A stretch of 64,000 nt of DNA from Zarea fungicola. Taxonomy: Eukaryota > Ascomycota > Sordariomycetes > Hypocreales > Cordycipitaceae. How positions within the stretch are numbered: position 1 is the stretch's first letter; every line of letters begins with the position of its first letter. The position numbers and the translations under genes are program-made. Below are positions 47,049 through 59,563 of the stretch, piece after piece. The notes beneath the pieces are model-generated. The model had not been told where the DNA came from. It saw only the letters and a program-made list of their open reading frames with translations, and did not search any database. Where the stretch lies: NCBI GenBank assembly GCA_900169235.1, contig FWCC01000068.1, positions 62,001 to 126,000 on the forward strand. The letters are read 5' to 3'.

Positions 47049-50000
47049 TTTGTTTGATTTCAAGTATAGATCCAACGATTATACAGTGTTGAACGCTGAA
47101 TCACAGAATGACTGACAAAGCCGTGGAAGCAAGGTATAAATGCTAATGCCAAGCACCGGAACTTGCATTTTTCTGATATTCTTGGCTGCATATTCAATTA
47201 CGGCTGTACGCGTAGCGGCGTATTCTGTTCTATTATGTGGAGGTTTTGAGTCTGCGGTGAGTCCCGATTTGCGCAGTCGCAACAATCCAAAAAGCAACAG
47301 ATTGAGTAATTATGAGATGTGGAGAAGGAAAATAGAACAAGCAAAGATGTTAAGTCGGTCACTACCCAAATGGGAATAATTTCGGACTGGAGGTGCGCGA
47401 TCGGATGCGATGAAGCGGAGGGAGCACTGACTGACGTGGAATCAGATGTCTTTGTAGAATATCATGGCAATATATGCTGATAGCTTCGAACAAACGCAGG
47501 GCCAAAGTGCAGCCCAGCTAATTGATTTGATTTAGAACCTTCACCCCCCCCCCCCCCCCCCCCNNCCCCCCCCCCCCCCCCAAAGTTTGGATATAAAGAT
47601 ACCATCCCTGGCGGCGCCACTTTTAGTATAGTCTTCGAGACTGAGTTTGTCGCCATTGCCAGTGTCGAAGCCCTCAAGAACTTCAAAGAGGCTGAGGAAA
47701 CCAGGCCTAATAATGAGGAAAATGAGGCTGGTTAGGTACATTAAATTAACGCTATCCGCCGTTTACTCTGTGGCCGCAGTCCGCTGATATAAAGTGTCAT
47801 TTTTTCTTCATCCCTCATCCTATAGAAAGAGGAGCTATAAATTTTACAATGCTTGAGACTATTATTGAGCACCATTTATATCATTTAATAGGTTTGAACC
47901 CGGTATGAGGCAATATGGTTGGCTCAAGCAAAACTAGGAGCAAACATCCGGAACTGATCCTCCAGTTGCCGTTTGCTCAATTATAGCACTATAACATTCC
48001 GCAAAGAGCCTCCCCTACTATAATATTTGATCTACCGCACTTTTGAGTATAAATGAAATACCATGGAATTTACTATAGGATGCATGTAAATCAATGGTAG
48101 TGCCGGGGTTTGCGACAGCTCAGTCAAGGACAATAAAGGGTTGTTGTTCACCGGTGGCACATAAACCATGGCGTTTTTGTCGACGAGCACATTCTCAGAA
48201 AGCCATGAGAGATTCATTTAACAGGTTACTTTTAAAATGGTCACTGATTGACGTTATAATAAAGATATGGCATGGAATAGGAAGACGGCTGCCGCACTAC
48301 ATTTACAACTCCTTGATAGTTCATGCGCCGCTAGTCTGTGCTTTGATTTGCACAGACAGCACCTGGACCAGCTAAAGTTTACAGGAAAATTATATAAAAA
48401 ATGAAGCATTTCTGTACGGCGAAAGACTTTTGATAGCGCGTAACAATAATCCAACGATACAGTATGTGTGGCCTACACAGTTATGTTGCAGCCGAGCTGG
48501 AGCCAGCCCACCAAGACATGCATATGTATAAGTCAGCAGCGGCCGTGCAATGTTTGGCCCGGAACAGAGCGCCAGGATATTTGACAGCTTTTCTGGAGTA
48601 CAATCCGTGCCATGAATTTCAAAGCCCACTGAATATCGGATTACCCTATTAGTCCTCTTTCACAAACACACAAGCTGCGGAGCGCGAGGACCCGATAACC
48701 CCGTAGCCAAGCGGAAGGACAACCCTTCACCAGCCTTGTTTATTCTGCTGCCTAGACTCAACATCCACTTCAACCTGGTTACGAAATACATGTTCGAAAG
48801 GGCGCCTTCTCACAATAGAAAGTGTACCTTTTCAGAAGAAAAAAAACCTTCTCATAAAAGAAAAAACAGTGTTCATTTCCTCTATATGTACACGCCCACC
48901 CCTCCCCCTGTGTGGCGCTACATGTCAACATTTAGCGCAGGCAACCCGGCCCCCTCCCCCAAGTTTTTTTTTTGTGTCCCAGTCGCTTTTTCGAACGCCT
49001 TTTCAGCCGCAACATTTTGACACAATTGTGTGGTCAATGAAAGATACCGGTTGTACATAAGGCTTTCATGTTGTGTAACGGCCGGCGCGCTCTGCCAAAA
49101 TTTGGCTGCTAGCAAAAGTTGGAGTAGCTCCTCAAGCTGAATTCGGCCGAGAAAAGAAAACGAGTGGAATACAATTGCGTGACAGAGCTTTACATGAACT
49201 TCAAGAAGAAAAAAAAGTGAGGCGGCAGCAACAAAGATCCTTTCTCATGCAAAGCCTCACTTTTTAATGCAGGTTCCATCACATATATAATTGGTGTTCT
49301 GGGAGCGGGGGAGGTGGCTCGCTAGTGGTTTCTCTCTCTACATGTATTGTCCTTTTTGGGGTTCTACTGCAGGACAGACATATCAAGCACCTATCAAATC
49401 ATGAAACGTAGCTGTTTTGACAACACAGCTCGCATAGTACTGCGCGGGCCGTGCCGCAAAATGCGGCATTTGAGTCGGTAAGTGAGGTCATATACGCTGC
49501 TGAGCATAGCCCAAAGAAAGCCTTACTATGTAGTGGGAAAGAGAAAACAACAAGTAGGAATAGAGAAAAAAAGTCCCCAGGTATACATCGTATGACAGAC
49601 AGAAAAGGCAACGACTGTGGAACACAGCATCAACACGGCGCCACAGCATCGGCATTCACTCAGTTTTGTAACACCCATTGTGCTCCGCCGTGTCTCAAAC
49701 TTCGGTGTCTACACTTCCTTTTTGCGATGGTACATGTCCGTCTGGTCATGTGAAACGCTTCTTGCCGTTCTTTTCTTTTCGTGTTCAAGACAACAAGCTC
49801 TCATCATGCCAACAACAAAGAAAAAGGCAACCACACAGCCTTACGGTATACCCACGTGCCCTCCACACCGTTTACGGCTTCTTCTTTCGGACGGGTGTGT
49901 GTTGCGCTTATACTTTCTAGAAATTCATCACGGTCTTATTTTCCGCCTAATTAAAAAACAAACAGATTTTCTTTTATTGGATAATATGCGAGATCATGCA

Positions 50001-50856
50001 GGGCTCGGTCCTCGAATGGCGCCACCACTGTGTATCACCAGTCCGCCTCTGATGACGTCTCCCATCGCCATCCTTTTGTGCTTCTGAAATGAGGCGCAGC
50101 CAGGCCGCAAAAAGCAGAGCTGACAAAAGGACCAACCTCGTACGGTAAATCACCGTTTATTTCCCTTGCACGATTCAGTCATTTCTCCGAAACGTTTCGC
50201 CACCAGACACCCCCTCACGGTATGTGGCGAATATGCAGGCTCGGATTTTATTCCGCTCATGCCCAGTTTACACTAGTCCCTGAAAACCAAACCATAACGA
50301 TAGATATCAGGGTATAATGTTGAAATGTTTGTCTAAGGTATAATGCGTAACTATCTATTCATGCCGCCCAAACATGTTAAATGTGTGGCGACTCAGCCAG
50401 TGTGTTGTAACTAGTGTACAAGCTCTGCTGATGTCATTTCCATGCGAAGGGATACCATGTAAACAAAAAAAAAAAAGTAAGCAATATGCGTTTAAGTCGC
50501 AGCGTCAAATGATAAGGAGTTCTGCTGCAAAAAAAGGTTAGCATTTGCGTAGAACCACGCAGGGCCTAGCCGTCAAATCCTTCGATCCGATTGGCTTTCC
50601 TTCCCCCCCTTTTTCACGGGCTACATTCATAAATGTAAGGTTGTGCTTGATAAAAGAGAGCATCGCGCCAAATTCGTGTCGTCAATCGTCCACATATTGT
50701 TCAGTCGGACAAGGCAGCTGCCGATAGAGCAGCATTGTTTCTGAGTAGGAAATAGAAGCCTTCATCCACGCATGCACTCGTCATTTTTATTTACGAGACG
50801 CAGTTGTTAATTTCGTCACTTCGTCTGCCGTAAGTTCTCGCCCAGCCCCTCTATAA
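47049..50856. other. Gene-free interval (3.8 kb) with poly-C assembly gap
   Basis: No supported gene. A short frame at 47140-47379 begins with ATG and a hydrophobic stretch but has no other support. The poly-C/NN tract at 47544-47581 marks unresolved sequence. Frames near 48094-48652 and 49451-50087 look random. The right end is the 3' flank of the Est1-like gene. Confidence 0.45.
47544..47581. repeat. Poly-C tract with two unresolved bases
   Basis: Thirty-six C residues surround NN at 47564-47565. Either a real long C homopolymer or an assembly patch is present; the true length is unknown. On the minus strand it would be a G-run able to form quadruplexes if real. Confidence 0.9.
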
Positions 50857-53213
50857 TCAATCTCCAGCGGGCAGATTCAAATTGTCGTACATAGGATTAA
50901 CCGTAAACTTGTCTGCTGCTTTGTCCCACACCATCCACTTGCCGAGGGTGGAGATCCGGCGAGCAAGCCATAGCACGCGCTGTCGACGCTCATCCCCAAG
51001 CGACGGTAGCTCGAACATCTTCTCATCCTCCTCTAGCCTGTCACTGGAAAACCAATCCTTGGGGAAATAGTCTGCAGAGAGCTGAAGGCCCCTCATTGCG
51101 TAGTCCTCTGGCAACGGACGCAGTGGCTCGTTGGGCGGTGGTCGGGGAAAGCCCTCCATTTCCATCCTCGGCTTTGACATTAAGCAAGGCTTGGCATCGT
51201 TTAGTATGTCGACAATAAGATTCCATGGAAGCTTGCTGTCGATGAGCGACATGGCCTTTGGATGTTGGGCAATGTAATATAGAAAGACCATTAATGTATG
51301 AAAGAAGGGAAGAACATTCGCATCTGTCTTGCGTTGTAGAACAGTCCCACAAGTCTGCATTGCAAATGAATAAGTTTCCTGAAAGGTTTGACTAGCAGTT
51401 TCTTTGTCAATAACAGGACCGGCGTTCTTTCCGTTTAGCGGTAAGCTGTTTTGAGTAGCCAGTGGCACTGGGAGTGATAGAGCAAGCGGGTTTTCAGTTG
51501 CACCATAGCCCAGGAGAGAACAGATCAATGTAATGGCCATATAGTATCTGTATCACCATACGTTAGCAATTCTGTGCAGTAATTGTTTGGCATTCGCGAC
51601 CCACCCTTGGTGCAGCCAATCTTTGCTCGTCTCTGCGATGCGTCGGTCTATCGTGTCCAGGAATTCTTTAATGGACAGGTCAAGTTGGTCACGACTGTTT
51701 CCAGAAAAGAGGATTCCATGAACCCTAACGAATGCTGCGTCACATGGGTCAAGCCGGGTTGACTGGGAGCTGAGAACCGGGTTGAAGAGCGTCATTATGC
51801 TCTCCCGGGCGCTTGGAAAGGCGACTGGAACACACAAGGCTTTGTTGTAATAATATAGTTGTTGTAGTGCATCAGGCCGAGCAAGAATAGCCAGATGATG
51901 ATATAGTCGGCCGACGTCTGGAAGAAGTTCTGATGCTTTGGAGTACCAAGATCGGGACACACCAGTCCATGTCTCACGATCTCGAATATCATCATCTTCA
52001 ATAGCCATGCGGTATCGGCCCAAATCCCCAAGACATTCAATCCACGTCGCGATGAAGCCAGGAACTGTTTCATACAAAAGAGTCATGGCGCTATACGCCA
52101 CATAGATGAAAGTAAGCATATATTCGCGTGAGTCAGGCAGCCTCTTCCGCAAAAACTCCAGGAACGATTGGATCCCGTGTCGCCACATCCTTGCAGGCAT
52201 ATTGTACTTTTGAGGAAGGGCTAAGAGCGCTGCATTGGCCGAGGGGTGTTGACTTGCGAGAAAAAAGTCATGGTGCTCATTTAAAAGGGTTCGATGAAGC
52301 CCTATTAGCTTATGGTATTGCTCTATATTGAGCTTCTGACCGGCTGGGATTCGCGTGTCTGTACCATTGAGTTCGATGCACTTGGTTTCAACTAGACGCA
52401 ATCCTTCGTAGATTCCCTTTACTTCGTTGATTAATTGTTCTTGTGTTATGGGCTTTGTATCAGGTTGGCGAAAGAGGGAAAAATTGGGTGAGGTGGAAAT
52501 GTCGGCAGGATGAACTGCAGAGTCCGGTTGGTCAACTGAGGACGGGCGATGACCATGTCTGACCCGCCTATGGGTTGATGACTTGGGACGAGAGTTTCGG
52601 ATTTTGGGCTCATCCGGGGGGCTCCAAAGCTGCCGACCGGCAGTGTTCTTTGCCTCGCCACGGTCAAAGTCGCTCACAACACCACTGCGCCGTTGCGAGC
52701 GGCCAGGCGTAGTTGGAGGGGACGAGCCCTGAGCCAAGGTAGAGGGCGGTGAACGTGCCTTTTTATGCACAGCAACAGTGGTGGATGTCGCGGAAGGCTC
52801 TGGATGAGTGGCTTTACCTTGCGGTTTGCTCCGGTCCGTCATGGCGTTCTTCTCCTCCGAGTGCCTTGAGACGGGCCGCTTTCGCGGGCTCCGAGGTGAC
52901 GGGGCGGCGCCGGACTTGGAAGAAGCACTCCCGGGCCTTAATTAATGAGCAAAGAGCCAAGAAAAATGAGAAACGGTGAGACTCACTTTTGCTTTGGATT
53001 ATGAATGGTCATCTTTCTAAATGCCTCTTCAATATCGCTGTCTGCCTTAAAGGCCGCGTGCTTTGTTTCATCCGCACGAATATGGGCACGGAAAACACTA
53101 ATATCAGGCTGTATATCAGCAGCACAGAGAGGGCAGCTGAGACTACGGTCGGACGATTCTTGACGGGAGTTGTTGCGGAGGTGAGTGACCCAACGATTTT
53201 GAATTTCAGCCAT
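50857..53213 (-). CDS. Est1/SMG7-like protein with N-terminal zinc finger
   Basis: Three exons, complement(50857..51547, 51605..52936, 52987..53213), give 749 residues. Intron 1 (GTGAGT, acceptor TTAAG) joins PKQK to PGSASSKSG. Intron 2 (GTGGGT...TACAG) gives WLHQGYYMAITL. Exon 1 carries CPLCAADIQPDISVFRAH with a later His (C-X2-C-X13-H-X7-H), a possible zinc finger. A basic, disordered region (PRSPRKRPVSRHS) and Ser/Pro-rich sequence follow. The Est1-type part is clear: ECLGDLGRYRMAIED, WYSKASELLPDVGRLYHHLA, ARPDALQQLYYYNKAL and FPSARESIMTLF. Family members bind RNA or phosphoproteins in nonsense-mediated decay or at telomeres; which of these applies cannot be told. The ATG at 53213 is the first methionine in the frame. 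Confidence 0.85.
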
Positions 53214-56200
53214 GACAAGCTTCACGGGGGAAGCAGGGTGAGTGAGAAGCAGCAGCTGCGAGACTAGAAACAAGAGCAATACAGGTCTACTTGGCCGGCG
53301 GGATGGGCGGCAAAACGGCGTATTCACAGATCCCGCAGTGAGTGAGAGCGTGGAGAGCGCGATGCCGTGTGCGCGGGTTTGCGACAAGATTTAGCTGGTG
53401 AGGCCTGCCGAAGCTGAGTGCGGGTAAGTTCACTCGTTACCCAATCCGCCACTCGCGGGTTTGCTGCGCAGCCCAAAAAATCCCCGTAACGAGCTGTGCA
53501 GGAGAGTCAGCATGTCTTTAAACCCCACGTTTATCAACAGAACGACGAGAGGCAAATAGAAACAGAAAAATTAAAGAATCCAGCGGAAATTTTTATCGCG
53601 CCCCGAGCAAGGTACGTTTCCAATTACGCCCGAAAAGGCCAAATAATAGCAAGTTGGGTGAATAAGCGACACTCTTTTATGTCTGTGTCAGGGTAAGGCT
53701 CCCTCACGTCCTTTTCGGGACCAGCCCTCGAATAGAGCCTAGTGGGGGGACGGAATATGAACCGCACTATCCTTGTAGCGTCTAGTTCGTGCCAGACTGT
53801 CAAAGCAGCCAACCAGCATCACTCGGATTTCGATGTAGACAATGCGACTGCCATTGGGCAGTGTCCACCCTCACTCTCTGATGCCAGGAATTGCAGCCAT
53901 GCTTCCGCCGCAACACGAGGACTAGGCATAAAAAGGGAAAATGAGAGAATGATGGGAGATGAAATGGGGGAAAAATGACAGGCGTGGCTTTGGGGGAAAA
54001 AAAGTGCGAGGGCGATCTGATATCAGATTTTGTGTAGACAACATACATACGATGCGGCGGTCGGGAGAGATGGGTCCGGGACCAGTAGCAGCGCGCGCCG
54101 TTCCAATTGCCGGTTTTCTGGCGGGTGAAGAAACAATCAGCGGGGATTGATAGTCTTTACCACGGACAGAAGAACGACTTTTGGAGGAGGGCGCGCGATG
54201 TCGGGCAAGCGACGAACAGAGCTCGACGAATGCTTCACAGCAGCGGAAGGGGAAGGGGAGGGCGGGGATGGAGTAGATGTACTCGTGCTGCAAGGCGGTC
54301 AGTTTGTCATGGGCAGCATATACGGCTAACGGCTCTGCTTTTGTTCACGCGCGAAAATGAATGTAGATATGAGTTTGCCTTGTTTTTTTTTTTTTTTTTT
54401 TGCCATGATTGACAGTATGAGTACGGGAGGGGTGTGATTGAAGGCCAGTGTGGGACTTGTGGTGTGTACCATGGCTGACGACAGACCACGCGAAGCTCTT
54501 TGCCACTGGAACCACTAGTTAAATTTAGCAGCACGAGCGCTGTTTGGTACCGCCTTGAGCGACATTTGCCTGCTATAAAAGGCGCCAAGGGGCCGTGACA
54601 AAGGCGGGAGGACCAGGGCAGGGGGAGAATGTGCTGAAATGGCAGCCAGCCTCTGGTACAACAGTAGCGACATCTGCAACAATGACGCAGGGTCATTTTA
54701 AACAGTTGTGGGTGGTATAGCCTGCCGTAGGGAGGGGTGAGGTAGTTGGTGACACTGATTCATCAGTGTCACCAAACCCCATCATCCATCACCAACTATC
54801 ACCAACAAGACAGGGCAGGCTGGTGAATAGCAGCCGCCTTCTGTGCGAGCCACTTTGAGAAGTTGAGAATGGGTTGCACAGGGACAAGAGAAATTAAATA
54901 AACAACTGAAAAAGGAAGTGGGAAACTTATCCGCCATCGACTTACTTTTTTGGGTCCAATTCACACGGCTGCTGCAGGAGAAGCGTCCCCCTGTCGCATG
55001 TACAGATGGTGGCAGATCTAGTTAGTGGCGGCGTGTGGTGTCAGCCCTCGGGACAGAAGTGAAGCAGTGTTCTAAGAAAAAGGCGTCAGGCGACCAGCGA
55101 GCAAGACTCGATTGTGCTTACTGAAGAGAGGGGGGGGAGGGAGGCTGGTTCACACCAGACTGCCCTGGCAGATTCGTGCCTGTAGGTGATGTGCGTTTGG
55201 TGTGCGTGTGGTTTGCTTGTGGTGTGAGGAATTGTGCCTGATTGAGCCAATCGGTCAGTATATCGAAGGACATTGACGGGACACTACAGGCAGGGCACAC
55301 GAGCGTCGTGCTGTGTAATAAGGCTCCCGGGGAAGGGAGTCCAAGAGAAATCAAGCCGCTCATGAGGCTGGAAGCAATGCTGCAGCTTCCGGCCGGCGGG
55401 ACGATAATCAGCGTCGCAGGGCTTCCATACCCTGGCTGCAGCCTGCATGCCGCAGATGCGCTAAATCCGGCGCCAGAAATGATGTTGGCCCCCGCTAGAA
55501 GCCCGCTGGAACGTCCGGCTATGGGTCGCCCGCAAGTGGTTCGCAAAGGCGGTCCGCCACCCAGGCTCTAGGGATGGAATTAGGGCAAACTCAACCGCCG
55601 GAAATTGGACATTGACTTGAAAAAGCAAAGGAAATAGTGACAAGAAAGAAAGAGGAAAAAATTGTAAAAAAAAACTTCAAACAGGTTAATTTCTTTTTTT
55701 TCAAAGACATACGGCGAATATCGAGTTTTCAGAAAGAGTGACTTATTTGCGGTCGGGTGTACTTGCTGTTGTGTGGAAGAGCAACAGGTTGCGCTGCTTG
55801 CTATCGGCAGAACTGATGTCGAGACAAACCGAAAATCAGAAAGAAAATAAAATAAAATGATTTATTAAAAGAAAAGATTTGTACAGGGAAAAAACTAAGA
55901 AAACACTGGAATTGATATAGGAATCGGTATATCACCCCAAAGAATAAATCATCCTCAGTCTAAAACAGCTTCCCTCTTGTAAGTATATATATTCTTCACA
56001 ACTGTTGACTAGATACTAATTGCTTCCACTCAGTTGCCTTTTTTTTCATGTCCGAAGCCGTAAGAAGAAGTGCTATAATAAAAATATAAATAAACTCATT
56101 TCCACCAGCCAAGCCCAACGAGAAAAAAAAATTGAATAAAAATTCCCGTCCTGCATATGAGACAACAGCATTCGTACCCAAGCCACCGGCCGGGCATGTC

Positions 56201-59200
56201 GCCAAAAAAAACCAGTGACAACACTTTCAAGGGTTCGAGGTGGGTGTGGAACCAAAGTTTGCCTTGCCCAGAGAGTTCTTAAGTAAAAACTCACACTGAA
56301 TTTGCCAAAGGATGAATGGTGTGGTATTTCATTCGTGCACATTGCGCATCTGAAATTGTTGCATCACTTCGGGCTCCTACCATCGGTTCTTTACATACCT
56401 ACGCCTTTCATGCCGAGTTACGACTTACATGCAGCCCCTTTTCTCTTGCCTCCACCCGGTTATACAGCAACCGGTGTGTTGTGTTTCTGGTCTGATAGGC
56501 TCAAGTAAATCAAAGGTATTGCATATTGAGAATAGCTACTGAAGTTGAGCCAAGGCACTTGCTGGGCCTGCGGCGCTGCAGCCGCGAGGCGCGCCACATG
56601 TTGGGTTTTGCGGAATTCTGTCCTATTCTCCTCACTCCGTAACATCAGTCAAACTTAAAGCATGACTTAATATCATAGTTTTGATACATCATGTAGCACC
56701 GCATTCTAACCAGCAAAGTCTACCAATCAATGTAAGAGCCACCCCAACATCGCTTCCGTTCGCCCAGAATCAAACAAACCTTTCATTTATGAGGCAACAT
56801 GAACGTGAAAAATGCACCCTTGATAGAAATTTCTGCCTAAATTCAGGAAACGGATAGACTGCAGCCTTTATACTTGAGTCAGTCTTGCCAAGCTTCACGT
56901 GTATTGCTGCACAACGATACATAGTATATCACAACGCCACGAGGTTTGAATCCAGAGACAACCACCAATACCTGAGATTACCAGAAAACAGCCATCGGCG
57001 TACCAAGTCTACTATTATCATTAACTTTCAAAAGAAAAAAAGAGGGGGGGGGGATTATACCGTAAAATGTAAAGTAGTTGCATCTTTGGACGCCTTTACT
57101 CAAACGCAGGGCGACATGTGACATTGCTGCACCGCAACCAGTCACGAGAAAGGCAACCTTTTGGTAAGCGCCATGGATCATTGACGGTGCAAGTAAACCA
57201 AAAAAATATTTGAAAATTCATGCCGTGAGCCTCATAGATTCGCTTAGATTTACCGTTCTAGCCCTAACATAGTGTCATCTTCCTGCTGGAGAAGGACCAT
57301 GCAGCCCCAGTCACAGCTTGTTGACAACCCGCAGCTGAGCCTGACTCAAAACACTCACATGCTCTCTGTTTGAACAAGAAACATTTTAATTGGACAGATT
57401 GGGCCAGATTTGAGCCGCAATGAACCCGAACAAGACATTGTTGAGGCGCTCGCCGCCACCTTCGTGGCACCAAGTCTGCCAATCGTCACATCATCTAGTT
57501 ATCTCCTCAAGTCCGTCCCCAGACTCTCAAGCGTGCCTTCAACTGTCAGATATTATTCCGTATGACACAAGCACTACGCTTCTTATGAGCACATAGGTTG
57601 TTGTATGACGTATGAAAGCTCCCGCAGCATGGTCCATATGTGTCTGCCAAAACCCGTGACGGTTTACGATTTTTCAAACCGCCTGATTCCACACGGCGGT
57701 TAGCTACGCAGCTCATACATAAAGCGCTCCATATCATTGAGTACGATGCCCTTGGAATTATATTGCCCCTTGTCAAGACTCAACACTTTTGTGCGACGTC
57801 TGTGCCGTCAGCTGATGACAACTTCAATGCACCACGCTTTGGAAAATTGGCTGATGCTGAAACAGAGCGAGGCATCTAGACTCCCAAAGCATGATGAGAA
57901 TCCCCCATGAAGCTATTAAGGGCATAGCCTGTTAGATTTCAGCCACCATTAATAAAACCCAGCCACTGGCGCTGACGCAGCCAGCCAAACAACTTGCCAA
58001 GATAGTGTGGTGGCAGCTTGGCGGCGGTTGAAGATTGGCTGCGGGGAAATATTTCGATGAGTTATACTTTTCAGCCATCTAGTCGAAATTAACGGAGAGT
58101 CTAGCCGTGCAAAAATCAGCCTCACCTGCAGACAGTAGAAAGGCGTGGCATGATAAACACGCGCTCTCTCATTATGCCACTCTGCCCACCCGTTGTCCGA
58201 TTCTAGACAAATTTTGTTGCGGCTTAGATGAATCTCCAAGTGGCTTAGTTTAAAATGTATCTATTAACTACTATTTATAATGATGCTGTGTAAATGTTGG
58301 CCGGCATTGCCAGTGGCTAGTTAGTATGCTGCCACGGCCTTGAGATCCGACCGACTACGAGTCAGTCCTGGCCCGTGAAGGTTAACTCTACGACAGCACC
58401 GGGGGAAACCTGAACTTGTTTCTTTTTCATTTCGATGCGCCAATAAAAAGATACTCTTGGCTTAAAGACTGACAGGCCTCTATTATATTAACCCTGCAGG
58501 ACGTCGGCGAATGGTGCCTGATAAGCGCCGAACTTAATGCAGAGGTGCCCAATGTCCTCGGGACTTAAAATCCATGACGTAGACATAGAAGGAAGATGAA
58601 CCTGTTAAAGCCGATAGTGTGATTTCAGAGCAAGGAAAAAGGCAAGAAATTGTTTGTCACACAAGATGTTAAGAAGCGGTGTTGCGGTGGGTTTCGAACG
58701 AGAATCGACAATCAATTGACCACTCAGGATTAACATACAAGGTAAGAGTAAAATACTGAATTAGGTTAAACAGAATAAGCTACCGATCAGGGCTTGTCAT
58801 TATGAACTATGAGATACGAGAACCAAGAAATATTGGAGTAAGCATTCCCGCCAATTATTGATTTCTGACATCCGGGTGCCTGTATGACAAAAGTTTGAAC
58901 TCGAGAACCAGTAGGCAGACAAGATGTAACGAATTCCGGAATTTTCCGTGATTGCATATGAATAATATGTCTGCATATTACTGTGCATGCAGCTCACACA
59001 AATGTGCTCCGCGAACGGCGATGAACGGCGGTGCCGTGCGAAAAACTTTGTTGAGAGACCACGACAGTAGCAATATGGAATACCTCAGCACACTTGGCAG
59101 GGTGCATGAAGCATAGCTAGTGCCAAGCTCTTCGTGCATAGAGGTATGCAGGCGATGGTTTGAATCCTCAGGCTGGGCCATTGGCGGTGTGTCTACAGCT

Positions 59201-59563
59201 GCGGTCGACTCACCGATACCCCATAAGCTGCCGATGCAGGGATTGGAATCAGCTGGTGCAACTTCGAGTCCTTGCGGCGTGTGTCGTTTATTTTTCTGGA
59301 TCTGGAAATGCTCCAGAACAAAAAGCATGCAGAAGAATCTTGAACTGTTTCGGTATTAATTCTAGAGTCCAACTCTCTACACTAAAACTCATAAATTGAA
59401 TAGTACATCAAGTCTATATTCAATAAAGCCTCTAATTTACTTTTTTAGTCTTACACATGGCATCCTGATATCGAACTCGTTCACACCCATCAGCCGGCAC
59501 GATATCGGAACGGGTAAAAGCCGCCCGTCCCTATTTGCTGCAGCCTTCCGCCGCCCTACTCCC
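53214..59563. other. Longest gene-free interval (6.3 kb)
   Basis: The left part is the promoter side of the Est1-like gene and the right end is the 3' flank of the tRNA dehydratase gene. Open frames (for example 54107-54412, 55118-55571, 59120-59359) have no domains or family-like sequence. Poly-T near 54384, poly-A/T near 55660-55700 and a G-run near 57045 occur. A perfect inverted repeat lies at 54746-54775. A noncoding transcript or a lost gene is possible but not shown. Confidence 0.45.
54746..54775. repeat. Perfect 14-bp inverted repeat, 2-base spacer
   Basis: TTGGTGACACTGAT (54746-54759) is followed by TC and then its exact reverse complement (54762-54775). Just downstream, CACCAACTA at 54790-54798 also complements TAGTTGGTG at 54743-54751, giving an alternative pairing. 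It could be a dimer binding site, a hairpin or a mobile-element footprint; the sequence alone does not decide. Confidence 0.9.

Noticed and set aside
47140..47379. 79-codon frame with hydrophobic start
   Set aside because: Lies in the upstream flank of EFB1 and has no homologous motif; hydrophobicity alone is weak.
47885..47915. tRNA-like B-box GGTTTGAACCC
   Set aside because: The T-stem pairs only 4 of 5, and no A-box or acceptor stem is found upstream.
55118..55571. Opposed frames of 109 and 142 codons
   Set aside because: Low-complexity, no splice logic, no domain; both strands open because of base composition.
58680..58740. Possible tRNA T-arm GTTCGAAAC on minus
   Set aside because: Stem bases do not pair and no cloverleaf can be drawn.
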